From Cytophagales bacterium (GTDB taxonomy: Bacteria > Bacteroidota > Bacteroidia > Cytophagales > Spirosomataceae), in assembly GCA_004292855.1 (NCBI GenBank), contig RDXN01000030.1, positions 186,001 to 250,000 of the forward strand: a DNA stretch of 64,000 bases, given 5' to 3'. Under the pieces are notes generated by a model, which saw nothing but the letters and a program-made list of their open reading frames with translations, did no database searches and was not told the DNA's origin. Below, piece after piece: positions 1 to 8,404 of this stretch. A program made the position numbers and the translations under genes. Position 1 is the first letter of the stretch. Each line of letters opens with the position of its first letter.

Positions 1-1
1 C

Positions 2-568
2 CAAACACAAATTGTGTTTGAGTGTGAGGACGGTTATAACCCGTCGATGTCGCTCGATCTGTTATTGAAACGAACGCCATATCTGGCTATTGCTGACCTC
101 GATGCCCCTAAAGGTCAGGCGTGGGTGGAGGCCGTGAAGAACGGCGAGGTGAAGAAAGTTGCCCCGTTTTATGTGGTCTATCCCGACGTGAAAGCCACCG
201 AGCATGACTACAAATGGCCATACAATCTGGCTCGAATCAGCCTGGTGCAAACCGCCAAAGAGTACGCAGCCATTTATCCGCACGACGACGATACGATGGT
301 AAAAGGCTTCGGGTTATTCCAGAAAAACTGCGGTATATGCCACGCCCTCAACGGTGTTGGCGGCAAAATGGGGCCGGAACTGAACTACCCCAAAAGCGTG
401 ACCGAGTACTGGCGCAGCACAGCCGATATCAAGGCGTTTGTGCAGGCCCCCGCTTCGTACCGAAACGAATGCAAGATGCCTGCCGTAACCTACCTGGCAG
501 ATAAAGAACTGGACGAAATTATGCGCTATCTGACCTACATGGCCTTGCACAAGCAGAAGCCTTCATAA
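2..568 (+). CDS. c-type cytochrome with SUOX-like domain, C-terminal part (5' truncated by window edge)
   Basis: The reading frame is open from base 2, so the true start lies upstream; the GTG at base 14 is not taken as the start. The first ~80 visible residues (FECEDGYNPSM, then APFYVVYP and YKWPYNLARI) resemble the molybdopterin-oxidoreductase-like (SUOX-type) domain found fused to cytochromes. This assignment is from family memory and is tentative. The last ~95 residues are a class I cytochrome c domain: the haem-binding CGICH is encoded at 329-343, and a Met in NECKMP is the likely distal haem ligand. It is probably a periplasmic electron carrier or a subunit of a small oxidoreductase. 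Without the N-terminus, signal peptide and partner genes are unknown. A repeat element follows the stop. Confidence 0.75.
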   Translation, partial: QTQIVFECEDGYNPSMSLDLLLKRTPYLAIADLDAPKGQAWVEAVKNGEVKKVAPFYVVYPDVKATEHDYKWPYNLARISLVQTAKEYAAIYPHDDDTMVKGFGLFQKNCGICHALNGVGGKMGPELNYPKSVTEYWRSTADIKAFVQAPASYRNECKMPAVTYLADKELDEIMRYLTYMALHKQKPS

Positions 569-599
569 TTCTGAACGGGATTCAGTACACCCTTATCCG

Positions 600-722
600 T
601 TAGCCCCGGCAGGGGCGACATGTCAATAGAAATGTAGATGTGAGCAAATGCAATTAGCCCCGGCAGGGGCGACATGTAAGAAAGACGACCCTCTTTTACA
701 TGCCGCCCCTACCGGGGTTAGA
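600..722. repeat. GCCCC/GGGGCGACATGT repeat cluster, shortened copy
   Basis: Two direct copies of a unit beginning AGCCCCGGCAGGGGCGACAT (about 600-642 and 654-686) are followed by one inverted copy (about 693-722). The second and third copies can fold into a long hairpin with a short loop. The same family, with four units, is at 22811-22977. It fills the gap between the cytochrome stop and the convergent end of the RND pump gene. No ORF is inside. It looks like a REP-type intergenic element. Confidence 0.8.
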
Positions 723-740
723 TACAATCAAAACAGCGTT

Positions 741-3700
741 TCAGGCCAACTCCAATTCTTCTTTTTGTTTCTTCACATTCACACTCGGTGGTAGCAATTT
801 GTACAACACGGGCGTTACAACTCTTGATAGTAACGTACTGGAAATCAGACCTCCAATCAACACATAAGCCAGTGGACTATAGAGCGGATTGTTCTCAACG
901 GCCAGCGGGATCAGGCCCCCGATGGCCGTGAGTGAAGTTAAGACGATGGGCACGAACCGGATTTCGCCCGCTTCCTGAATGGCCTCGATCAACGGCACGC
1001 CCTCCTCACGGAGTTGATTCGTAAAGTCGACCAGCAGGATCGAGTTTTTGACCTCAATACCGATCAGGGCGATCAGGCCAATAACGGCCACAAACGAGAA
1101 CGGATCACCCGTGAGCAACATGGCTCCAATGGCCCCGATAATGCCCAACGGAATCACCGACAACACAATCAACGTGCTTTTGAGCGTACCAAATTCTAAT
1201 ACCAACACGGCAATGAAACCGAAAATGGTAATCAGGATAATGGTGCCCAAACCACCAAACGATTTCTCTCGGTTTTCTAACTCTCCAGCCGCTTTGTAGG
1301 TAAACCCGGCGGGCATTTTGATGGTGTCGAGCTTCTTAATCAGGTCCGTGTACACATTGTCGACCAGATAACCCGTTTTTACAAAGCCCGTGATGGTGGT
1401 GAAGCGGTCTTTGTCGTAGTGTCGAATCTGGTTGGTGGTAGTCTCAAATTCGAGATCGGCAATTTGCCGAAGCGGGACCGCCGAACCAGTCAACGTGTTT
1501 ACATACAGGTTATTAAGTACACTTTGGTCGGTGATGGCTCCTTTGGGAATAGTCACATTAATGGCGTAATCGTCGGAGCCACCGGTGGCTTTGTAGGTGC
1601 CCACGTTCAGGCCCGCGATGGCGAGCCGGATGGTCCGGTTCACGTCGGCGATGGACATGCCCAGCAGCCCCGCTTTCTCCTTGTTGATCCGAATGCGCAG
1701 GTCAGTTTTGCGGCTTGCCAACGGGTTGTTTATGTAAATCAGCCCCGGCGTTTGCTTTAGTTGGGCCTCCACGCGAGCGGCTACTGTGCGGAGTGTGTCG
1801 AGGTTTTCGCCAAACACCCGGATGGCAATGGGAGCTTCGAGGTCGGGGCCTTGCTCAAAATCTTTTACCTCAATACGGGCGTTGGGGTAGTGCATAAGCT
1901 TGTCGCGGAGCTTGTCGATCAGGGCGCGTTTTTGCTTGGGTGGCATGTCGTTGGTTTGTACGAAAAACTGCCCGAAGTTGGCCGATTCGTTCCGCTGAAT
2001 TACGTTGTAGTAGATGCGCGGATTGCCCTTGCCCACGTTCGTAGTGAAATACTTGATCTCCTGCTCCTTCTTCAGCACCGACTCCACGTAGCGGGCTACG
2101 GTGTTGGTTTCCCCTAAACTGCTGCCATCGGGCGTCTCGATGTTAATCAGAAACTGCGGTTTTTCGGACGGAGGAAACAGGGCAAAACCAACCCTCGGCA
2201 CTAGTGCGAGCGCACCCAGAAACAGGGCCAAGGCTGCCAACAACGTGAGCGCGGGGTGGCGCAGGCCCCAATGCAACAACCGACTGTATGAGCCACTGAT
2301 GATGGCTTTCAGGCCACGCATGAAAATGTTGCCGTTGGGGTTGTGGTTCTGGGCCAAAATCCGGCTGCTCAAAAACGGCACAATCGTGAGCGACACCAGC
2401 AACGACGCCAGAACTGTGGTAACGACCGCCATCGGTAACGACCGAATGAAATCGCCGGAGGCTTCGGGCAGGAACAGCAGGGGCAAAAAGGCCAGAATCA
2501 ACGTGGTTGTGCAACCAATTACGGCCAGGGTGATCTGTTTGGTGGCCCGGATCGCGGCCTCGCGCTTACTATAGCCCTCGCGCAGGTAGCGTTCGATGTT
2601 TTCGACCACCACAATCGAATCGTCGACCAAGATTCCCAGGGCCACAATTAGCCCCACAATGCTCAATTGGTTGATACTGAACCCCAGAAAATTCAACCCG
2701 GCCAGCCCAATTGCCAGCGAGAGCGGAATAGAGATCATCACGACCACAGCAGCCCGCAGGCCCAACGGCAACAACGTGAGCGACACGAGCAAAATGGCAA
2801 TGGCAAAGTCGATAGCAAACCGGCTCAGGCGTTTGTTCACGCTCGCGGCCTGATCGAAATTCTTGACCAATTTGATGTGAGCAGGCAGCGTTTTCTCGAA
2901 CGCCGACACTGTTTGGTCCACCTCCACACCCACCTTGGCGATGTTCATACCCAGCTTTTGACCGGCGGTGACCAGCACCGCCCGATGGCCATTGAGCCGT
3001 GTGATGTGGGTTTCGTCTTCATAATTCAGCGACACGTCGGCAACGTCGCGGAGGTAGATGATCTTTTGCCCGTTCGTATAAACAATCGTGTTCCGAATTT
3101 CGTCGAGGGAGCGGTAATCGCCCGCCGTTTTTACGTTGAACTTCCGCGAACCGGCCTGAATACTGCCGCCCGGAATGTTCAGGTTTTCGGCTTGCAACGC
3201 GCCAATGATGCGGTTGGCCGGTATGCCCTCCTGCGCCATGCGGTCGGTGTTGAGCGACACCCGCACGGTGGTGGCGGGGTAGCCCCAATCGTCGGCGTTT
3301 TTGAGACTTTTTACCTTCGCCAGTTGCTCCTTGAGCCGGTCGGCTTGCTCGCCCAACTCGCGGGTCGAGGCCACCTCCGACAGTAGGGCCACCTGCACAA
3401 TGTTGACGTCGGTGGGCGAAAACTTGTTGATCTGAATGCGGAAAATATCAGCCGGAAGTTCGGTCCGCAGGGCGTTCACCTCGCGCACAACCTCCTGGTA
3501 TTTTTCGTCGGGATTGACCTCGTAATCGTACTCCACCCGTAGCACCATCAGGCCGTCGTCCACACTTGTGCGGAGGGTTTTGATATTGTCGAGCGCGTTG
3601 AATCGCTCCTCGGCGGGATCGGCCACGAGCTTCTCCATGTCGAGGGCGTCAGTGCCCGGATACACCACAATCACGGCGAAGTTAGGGGCCGTGAATTCGG

Positions 3701-3812
3701 GGTCTTCGCCCCTCGGCATGTTCAGCAGGGAGTTGACGCCCAAAGCCACTACGGCAATGAACATCACCAGCATGAACTGCCAGTTCTTAACGGAAAATTC
3801 AGAAAGATTCAT
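741..3812 (-). CDS. RND-family efflux transporter permease subunit
   Basis: A 1023-residue AcrB/MdtB-like pump, normal length for the HAE1 branch. One membrane segment lies near residues 11-33, a large periplasmic porter/docking domain follows, and then comes a central block of helices. The motif LVDDSIVVVENIERY carries the paired aspartates of the proton relay. A second periplasmic domain and a final helix bundle (GIEVKNSILLVDF) follow. It should export small hydrophobic or amphiphilic compounds across the inner membrane in a tripartite complex with the fusion protein at 3949-5004 and the TolC-like protein at 5547-6953. It is the last gene of the tetR-led operon, separated from the preceding gene by a strong palindrome. 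The substrate cannot be told from sequence. Confidence 0.95.
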   Translation of the reverse strand: MNLSEFSVKNWQFMLVMFIAVVALGVNSLLNMPRGEDPEFTAPNFAVIVVYPGTDALDMEKLVADPAEERFNALDNIKTLRTSVDDGLMVLRVEYDYEVNPDEKYQEVVREVNALRTELPADIFRIQINKFSPTDVNIVQVALLSEVASTRELGEQADRLKEQLAKVKSLKNADDWGYPATTVRVSLNTDRMAQEGIPANRIIGALQAENLNIPGGSIQAGSRKFNVKTAGDYRSLDEIRNTIVYTNGQKIIYLRDVADVSLNYEDETHITRLNGHRAVLVTAGQKLGMNIAKVGVEVDQTVSAFEKTLPAHIKLVKNFDQAASVNKRLSRFAIDFAIAILLVSLTLLPLGLRAAVVVMISIPLSLAIGLAGLNFLGFSINQLSIVGLIVALGILVDDSIVVVENIERYLREGYSKREAAIRATKQITLAVIGCTTTLILAFLPLLFLPEASGDFIRSLPMAVVTTVLASLLVSLTIVPFLSSRILAQNHNPNGNIFMRGLKAIISGSYSRLLHWGLRHPALTLLAALALFLGALALVPRVGFALFPPSEKPQFLINIETPDGSSLGETNTVARYVESVLKKEQEIKYFTTNVGKGNPRIYYNVIQRNESANFGQFFVQTNDMPPKQKRALIDKLRDKLMHYPNARIEVKDFEQGPDLEAPIAIRVFGENLDTLRTVAARVEAQLKQTPGLIYINNPLASRKTDLRIRINKEKAGLLGMSIADVNRTIRLAIAGLNVGTYKATGGSDDYAINVTIPKGAITDQSVLNNLYVNTLTGSAVPLRQIADLEFETTTNQIRHYDKDRFTTITGFVKTGYLVDNVYTDLIKKLDTIKMPAGFTYKAAGELENREKSFGGLGTIILITIFGFIAVLVLEFGTLKSTLIVLSVIPLGIIGAIGAMLLTGDPFSFVAVIGLIALIGIEVKNSILLVDFTNQLREEGVPLIEAIQEAGEIRFVPIVLTSLTAIGGLIPLAVENNPLYSPLAYVLIGGLISSTLLSRVVTPVLYKLLPPSVNVKKQKEELELA

Positions 3813-3828
3813 AGTGATGGTGATAGGA

Positions 3829-3943
3829 ACACGGATGATTTTTTGTCATCCCGACGCAGGAGGGATCTAGTTCTGCAATTCTCAAATTGAGCGTTAATAA
3901 GCTAGATCCCTCCTGCGTCGGGATGACAAAAAATCATCCGCGT
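3829..3943. repeat. GTCATCCCGACG palindrome, copy 1 (intra-operon)
   Basis: A long inverted repeat with arms starting GTCATCCCGACGCAGGAGGG; the 26-bp core arms are perfect complements (about 3846-3871 and 3902-3927) around a ~30-nt loop. The symmetry continues outward through a T-run/A-run and a copy-specific GGATGATT/AATCATCC flank that the other copies lack. It fills most of the gap between the fusion-protein stop and the RND start, so it would be a hairpin inside the polycistronic mRNA. Confidence 0.9.
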
Positions 3944-3948
3944 GCTAT

Positions 3949-5004
3949 TTAGTTCTTGACGATTACGTTCGATTCTTCGGTTAGAAATGCCGAGCCAGCC
4001 GTGACGACGTCCGAGATGTTGGCTAATCCGTTGCTCAACAGCACCTTGTTGCCATCTAGAAACCCGATCTGCACGGGTTGCTTGCGAACGCCCTTACGGT
4101 CGGGCTTCAGCACATACACAAAGCCCGTTTGCCCGTTGCCCTCCACAATGGCCTCCACCGGCACCACCGCATACGTACGAGCCCGATCGGGCGTGAGTTG
4201 CACTTTGGCGAACAACCCCGGCGCGAACCGGACGCCGTTGGGTTCGATACGAATTTCAACCTCGTAGAGCTTGTTCAGGGGGTCGGCGGCCTGGGCCAAC
4301 TCGCTCACGGTGCCTCTAAATGTCTGGTTCGGGTAGGCGTCGAACACCACGTTGGCCTGGTTGCCGGGCCGGAGCCGCGCCCAATCTTTGTCCGACACGC
4401 CCACACGCACGACCCAGTCGTTTTGGCGGTTGCCCGATACCCAAAATACGGGCGACCCCGGCGTGGCCAACTCCCCCTCGTTCATCACCTTGCGCGTCAC
4501 GGTGCCATCGACCGACGAGCGGATTTGGGCATACGATTGATTAAACCGGGCTATAGTCAGGTTTTGCCTAGCCACACTGCTGCCAGTGGTGGCGTTTTGC
4601 ATTTGTTCGAGCGTAGCGGCTGTGTCGGCATACATGGCCTTCACGCGGTTCAGGTCGCGCTCCGACTTCTCGACCGACAGTTGCGCCTGACTCACCTGCG
4701 CGTTGATCTCGGTCATATTGAGCGTGGCCAGCAACTGCCCTTTCTGGACGGTTTGGCCTTCTTCGACATACATTTTGTTCACAATGCCGCCGACCTTGAA
4801 CGACAAACGGGCTTCTTGCGCCGACGACAGCAAGCCCGACCCCGTAATAGGTTCGGCGCGGGTGACCATCTGGACAGGAGCCAGTCGAACCGGCACCACC
4901 GATTCTTCGAGGGGTTCGTTGATCGCCGTTTCTTTCGGAGCATCGGCTTTGCTGCCACAGGCCCATATCAGGGCGGTGAGCAGGAGAGAGAGGAGATATT
5001 TCAT
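3949..5004 (-). CDS. RND efflux periplasmic adaptor (membrane fusion) lipoprotein
   Basis: A 351-residue HlyD/AcrA-type adaptor. The frame extends upstream, but MKYLLSLLLTALIWACGS is a clear lipoprotein signal with Cys16 as the lipidation site, so the start is set at 5004. The order is typical: a beta-barrel/lipoyl start (SFKVGGIVNKMYVEEGQTVQ), a helical hairpin, the return lipoyl half (SSVDGTVTRKVMNEGELATP), then beta-barrel and membrane-proximal domains. It bridges the RND pump (741-3812) and the TolC-like channel (5547-6953). It lies in the same operon, and the gap to the upstream DUF3995 gene carries GAGTGAA-type repeats. Confidence 0.93.
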   Translation of the reverse strand: MKYLLSLLLTALIWACGSKADAPKETAINEPLEESVVPVRLAPVQMVTRAEPITGSGLLSSAQEARLSFKVGGIVNKMYVEEGQTVQKGQLLATLNMTEINAQVSQAQLSVEKSERDLNRVKAMYADTAATLEQMQNATTGSSVARQNLTIARFNQSYAQIRSSVDGTVTRKVMNEGELATPGSPVFWVSGNRQNDWVVRVGVSDKDWARLRPGNQANVVFDAYPNQTFRGTVSELAQAADPLNKLYEVEIRIEPNGVRFAPGLFAKVQLTPDRARTYAVVPVEAIVEGNGQTGFVYVLKPDRKGVRKQPVQIGFLDGNKVLLSNGLANISDVVTAGSAFLTEESNVIVKN

Positions 5005-5006
5005 AA

Positions 5007-5042
5007 TGAGTGAAAGAGTGAATGAACGAAAGAGTGGATGAA
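5007..5042. repeat. GAGTGAA short-repeat tract (single arm)
   Basis: Four variants of GAGTGAA/GAGTGGAT lie in a row between the DUF3995 stop and the fusion-protein start. They match one arm of the GAGTGAATGAG palindrome at 36921-36996, but the second arm is missing. It is probably a decayed or half copy of that element. Confidence 0.55.
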
Positions 5043-5447
5043 TCAGCTCATGAAGGCATTGAGAGCTAAGAGGAGGCAGAGCGGGACATAAAAACGGGTG
5101 TCGAGATAAGCAAAACGACTGTTGCGAATGCGTTTGAACAGGCCAACGTATCGAAAATCGCCCAGGGCGCGGAGCAGAAACAGGCCACCCACGGCCCACA
5201 GACCGTATTGAGTGAGCCAATCAGGCAAGCTAACCTGAAGTAAGCCGATCCGATGTAGATGAAGCCCTGCGAAAGCCGCCAGCCCCGCAGCCACCACGAA
5301 ACAGTCGAACGCGTGGGGCTTAAGAACCTTTACGCCGTCGCGTTCGGGCAGGGCCTCATTCCAGCCCCAGCGGCCTCCAAAGCCCCAATAGGCATGAAGC
5401 AGGCTGAGGAGCAGGAGAATAGCCGTATTTAGTAAAGCGAAGATCAT
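5043..5447 (-). CDS. DUF3995-type small integral membrane protein
   Basis: A 134-residue protein with about four hydrophobic segments. Signature residues HAYWGFGGRWGW near the N-terminus and the conserved FRYVGLFKR..FAYLDTRFY block match the DUF3995 family, recognised from memory. Function is unknown for the family. The start MIFALLN at 5447 is preferred because a membrane segment begins at once; an in-frame ATG nine codons upstream (5474) is possible. It lies between the tolC-like and adaptor genes of the efflux operon on the same strand. This is not a usual component of tripartite pumps. Confidence 0.75.
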   Translation of the reverse strand: MIFALLNTAILLLLSLLHAYWGFGGRWGWNEALPERDGVKVLKPHAFDCFVVAAGLAAFAGLHLHRIGLLQVSLPDWLTQYGLWAVGGLFLLRALGDFRYVGLFKRIRNSRFAYLDTRFYVPLCLLLALNAFMS

Positions 5448-5546
5448 CGTGTTGTGCCGGTTATCAACTGGCATGGCCGAGAGGTCAAAAAGTGTTGCGA
5501 ATGAGTTAAAATTTAGTCTGGCGACTGTGCCGGATAGTATCCGACA

Positions 5547-6953
5547 CTACTTTACTGCCGTGACCCGGTCCAGCGCGGCCCGTTTTACCCGAACGTCCAT
5601 TTTTGCCAGCGACTGTTGAATCTGCGCCGTCAGGTGGTCGTTTTGGGCTTTCAACAACTCGATGAGCAAAGCCTGACCGTTGCGGTACTTGCTGTCGATT
5701 ACGCGCTGAGTCTGCCCGGTAGCCACAACGCCCTGCCCTGTTGTTTTCAGGCTTTCCTCGGCGGCATCCAGATCGTAATAGGCCTGCACGACCTGCAACC
5801 GAATCTGCTGTTGCACCTCCGTCAGCCGGGTTTGCACCGATTCGGCCTGAATCTTGGCCTGCTGAATCTTCGAGCGTTTCTCGTATCCCTTGAACAAATC
5901 CCAGGTTAGTCCCAACTGACCAACCGTGTACGCCTGATTCCGAAATGTGTAGCCGAAACCCTGGAAGCCTGCGAAGCCCCCTAGATAGATCGACGGAATT
6001 TTGGCGTTGGCTTCGTTGAGCTTCACCGCCGTTTGGGCCGCTCGCAATGACCCCTGCAACTGCGCCAACTCCTTCCGTTGGGCCAGAGCGGATTCTTCCA
6101 GCCCCACCACCGACTCTGCCGGAGCAGGCAGCGGGTTCGCCAGCAACGCACTGTCGACCTTTACGGGCGTCATCAAATCGCGGTTGAGCAGGAAGTTGAC
6201 GTAGGCGCGGGCCGTTTCGCGATTCTTTTCGGCCACCGCCATCTGCCCGTCAATCTTACTCACCTCGTACTCTGCCGAACTAACCACGTCGCGCGTGGCC
6301 ACGTTGTTAGCCACCAGTTTGCTGTTCAGTTTCACTAGTTCGCGCAGCACCCCTCTGGAGTTGGTAAAGATTCGTAAAGCATCAAGCGTTTGCAGGTATT
6401 GGTAGTAGGCCGACGCAATGTTATAGCGCAGTTCGTTTTCGATTACCTGCCGCCGGGCCTGTTGCGCCGAAACCAGATTCTTCTGAATCAGGTAGTTGTA
6501 CTGAATATCGGTGTTGTAAATTGCGTACTGAACGTTTATGCGTGTGTCGTGGAAATTGTTGGGAGCCAGCAATTCGTTCACGTTTTCGAGGTTGGTCGGG
6601 AATCGTTCGGCCCCGGTCATCTTGTTCAGAGTGCTGTAGACCGGGTTCAACAAATCGCCCACCGGAAACTGCAACCGACGCCCGCCGGCGGCCAGCGAAT
6701 ACGTGGGGTTGAACACCACGCGAGGGTAGAACAGGGCACGGGCCTGATTCAACGATTCGGTCACCCGGCTTACTTCCAATCCCTCCTGCTTTAGAGCCAG
6801 ATTGTTTTGCAAGCCTAACTGGATGTACTCGTCCAAGATGGTGGCGGGGGCGGGTTGCGCATTAACGAATAATGGAAAATGGACAGTGAAAAATGCCGGG
6901 AGGCACATCCTGATAAGCCATTTGCTGAAGAGTAAGGTAGGTGGTCGTTTCAT
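5547..6953 (-). CDS. TolC-family outer membrane efflux channel
   Basis: A 468-residue outer membrane factor with an N-terminal signal peptide ending near VNAQPAPA. The mature part has two OEP repeats of long amphipathic helices (for example NLALKQEGLEVSRVTESLNQ and the C-terminal QVVQAYYDLDAAEES region), the pattern of the TolC trimeric channel-tunnel. It is the exit duct for the pump encoded downstream. Only 5 bp separate its start from the tetR stop, which indicates co-transcription. Confidence 0.92.
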   Translation of the reverse strand: MKRPPTLLFSKWLIRMCLPAFFTVHFPLFVNAQPAPATILDEYIQLGLQNNLALKQEGLEVSRVTESLNQARALFYPRVVFNPTYSLAAGGRRLQFPVGDLLNPVYSTLNKMTGAERFPTNLENVNELLAPNNFHDTRINVQYAIYNTDIQYNYLIQKNLVSAQQARRQVIENELRYNIASAYYQYLQTLDALRIFTNSRGVLRELVKLNSKLVANNVATRDVVSSAEYEVSKIDGQMAVAEKNRETARAYVNFLLNRDLMTPVKVDSALLANPLPAPAESVVGLEESALAQRKELAQLQGSLRAAQTAVKLNEANAKIPSIYLGGFAGFQGFGYTFRNQAYTVGQLGLTWDLFKGYEKRSKIQQAKIQAESVQTRLTEVQQQIRLQVVQAYYDLDAAEESLKTTGQGVVATGQTQRVIDSKYRNGQALLIELLKAQNDHLTAQIQQSLAKMDVRVKRAALDRVTAVK

Positions 6954-6958
6954 AATAT

Positions 6959-7579
6959 TTAGCTGAGTCCTTTTCTGAGTACAGTCATAAACAGGTTAAA
7001 TGCTTCGCGCATGAGTACCTGACGGCGTTCCTCGTCAAACATCATCATGCGCTTTCGGATAAACAGGGCTGTGTAGCCGTGGATATTGCTCCAGATCATC
7101 ATGGAAACTACTTCGGCGTCGTCGTGCTGGAGAATTCCTGCCCGGATGCAATCTTCGACAACCTGTACCAGCAGGTTAAAAGCAATCCGGCCCTCATTCC
7201 AAATCTCTTCGCGAAATTCCAGCGTATCCATTGGAGCCGTCACGATAAACATGATGTCGAATAATTCAGGATTCTCAACCGCGAACTGGATGTATCGTTT
7301 GCCCATCTCGATGAGCCGCTCAAAAGGGTCTGCAATAGACAATAAAGGCTGAAAATCCTCCATCATCTTTCCAAATGCCTGTGAATGAACGGCATAAAGA
7401 ACTTCGTTCTTGTCTTTGAAGTACAGGTAGATCGTAGCCGGACTGTATTCTATGGCCTCGGCAATGTGGCGAATGCTCACTTTCTCGTAGCCGTTCTCCA
7501 CGAATAGGTGCCGCGCCCCATCGACAATCCGTCGTCGCATTTCTTCCCGCTCCCGTTCTTTTCGCTCTAAGATTCCCAT
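6959..7579 (-). CDS. TetR/AcrR-family transcriptional regulator
   Basis: A 206-residue TetR-family repressor. The N-terminal helix-turn-helix is at about residues 15-62 (VSIRHIAEAIEYSPATIYLY followed by FKDKNEVL), and the rest is an all-helical ligand-binding/dimerisation domain. It is the first gene of the efflux operon. A 17-bp near-palindrome inside its own promoter (7606-7622) is the likely operator, so it should repress itself and the pump until a ligand binds. The ligand is unknown. Confidence 0.93.
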   Translation of the reverse strand: MGILERKEREREEMRRRIVDGARHLFVENGYEKVSIRHIAEAIEYSPATIYLYFKDKNEVLYAVHSQAFGKMMEDFQPLLSIADPFERLIEMGKRYIQFAVENPELFDIMFIVTAPMDTLEFREEIWNEGRIAFNLLVQVVEDCIRAGILQHDDAEVVSMMIWSNIHGYTALFIRKRMMMFDEERRQVLMREAFNLFMTVLRKGLS

Positions 7580-7598
7580 GTTTGTAAACTGATCGACG

Positions 7599-7628
7599 CA
7601 AACATACTGAACAGTGTTTAGTAAACAA
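7599..7628 (-). promoter_or_regulatory. Promoter of the tetR-efflux operon
   Basis: On the minus strand a -33 TTG (complement of 7626-7628) is followed after 19 nt by the -7 box TATGTTTG (complement of 7599-7606). This matches the Bacteroidota consensus TTG-N19-TAnnTTTG. The predicted transcription start is about 7592, just upstream of the tetR start at 7579. Confidence 0.7.
7606..7622. promoter_or_regulatory. Putative TetR operator
   Basis: The 17-bp imperfect palindrome ACTGAACAGTGTTTAGT fills most of the spacer between the -33 and -7 boxes of the tetR promoter. Size and symmetry fit a TetR dimer site, and its position would block RNA polymerase. Binding by this particular regulator is inferred from adjacency. 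Confidence 0.6.
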
Positions 7629-7737
7629 GCGACGGTCAGAATTTTTTTGTAAGAATTGGATAAACGGTAGAAGAACCTGATAAATGAAATAATCTTTCGT
7701 AGTTTTCAGTTGTCCAACCGACAAATACAAACAAGAC

Positions 7738-8355
7738 ATGAAAACCCGCTTTGGTCTGACTCTCGTTGCACTTTCGCTCGTAGCAACTCTCTCAATGGCT
7801 CAGACCCCCGTTGCTAAAGGCTATGCTGTAGGCGACGTTGTTGCCGATTTCCAGGTGCGGAACATCGACAATCAGTTTATTGCCTTGAACAAATACGCTA
7901 ACCAGAAGGGGATAGTTGTGGTGTTTATGGCGAACCACTGCCCGTTTGCCAAAGCCTACGAAGACCGCCTGATGGCCATTCATAACCGCTTTGCCCCGCA
8001 GGGTTTTCCTGTATTGGCTGTGCAGGCCTCCGATGTGGCCGCCTATCCTGAAGATGCCTACGAGACGGTGCAAAGCCGCTCGCGTGAGCGGGGCTTTCCG
8101 TTCCCCTACACCATCGACGAGATTCAGGCCGTGGCCCGGGCGTTTGGAGCCACTCGTACTCCGCAAGTATTCGTGTTGACGGTAGCGAATGGCAAATTTG
8201 TGGTGCGTTATAGTGGGGCCATCGACGACAATCCGCAGGATGCCGCCGGGGTACAGAAACGGCACCTCGAAGATGCCCTCAACAGCCTGTTGGCCGGCCA
8301 ATCGGTGACGACCAATACAACCCGCCCCATTGGTTGCGCGATCAAGTGGAAGTAA
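7738..8355 (+). CDS. Exported thioredoxin-like redoxin, single-cysteine type
   Basis: A 205-residue protein with a signal peptide (cleavage near MAQTP) and a thioredoxin/AhpC-TSA fold. Where thioredoxins have CxxC it has NHCPFAKAYEDR with one cysteine (Cys68). The cis-proline loop is ATRTPQVF. A second conserved cysteine is at the C-terminal end (RPIGCAIKW), as in this subfamily. It is probably a periplasmic peroxiredoxin- or ResA-like redox protein with unknown partner. It is divergent from the tetR operon and shares its intergenic region. A -7-like TAGTTTTC lies near 7700 but is not a strong match. Confidence 0.88.
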   Translation: MKTRFGLTLVALSLVATLSMAQTPVAKGYAVGDVVADFQVRNIDNQFIALNKYANQKGIVVVFMANHCPFAKAYEDRLMAIHNRFAPQGFPVLAVQASDVAAYPEDAYETVQSRSRERGFPFPYTIDEIQAVARAFGATRTPQVFVLTVANGKFVVRYSGAIDDNPQDAAGVQKRHLEDALNSLLAGQSVTTNTTRPIGCAIKWK

Positions 8356-8356
8356 T

Positions 8357-8372
8357 TGGCATTTGCTTTGCC
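8357..8372 (+). promoter_or_regulatory. Sigma-54 (-24/-12) promoter candidate
   Basis: TGGCATTTGCTTTGCC has GG at 8358-8359 and GC at 8370-8371 separated by exactly 10 nt, matching TGGCAC-N5-TTGCW at all but two positions. It lies just after the redoxin stop and 33 bp before the lipoprotein start at 8405. A start point near 8383 would fit that gene. Confidence 0.6.
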
Positions 8373-8404
8373 TATCTCCTGTCGGTAACAAACTACACAA
8401 CACA

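Noticed and set aside
600-722. CRISPR-like array from repeated GCCCC units
   Set aside because: Units are partly inverted, spacers are not of constant length, and there are no cas genes.
2667-3386. Long antisense ORFs over the RND pump gene
   Set aside because: They mirror a strongly conserved coding region in high-GC DNA; composition is not protein-like and no family is recognisable.
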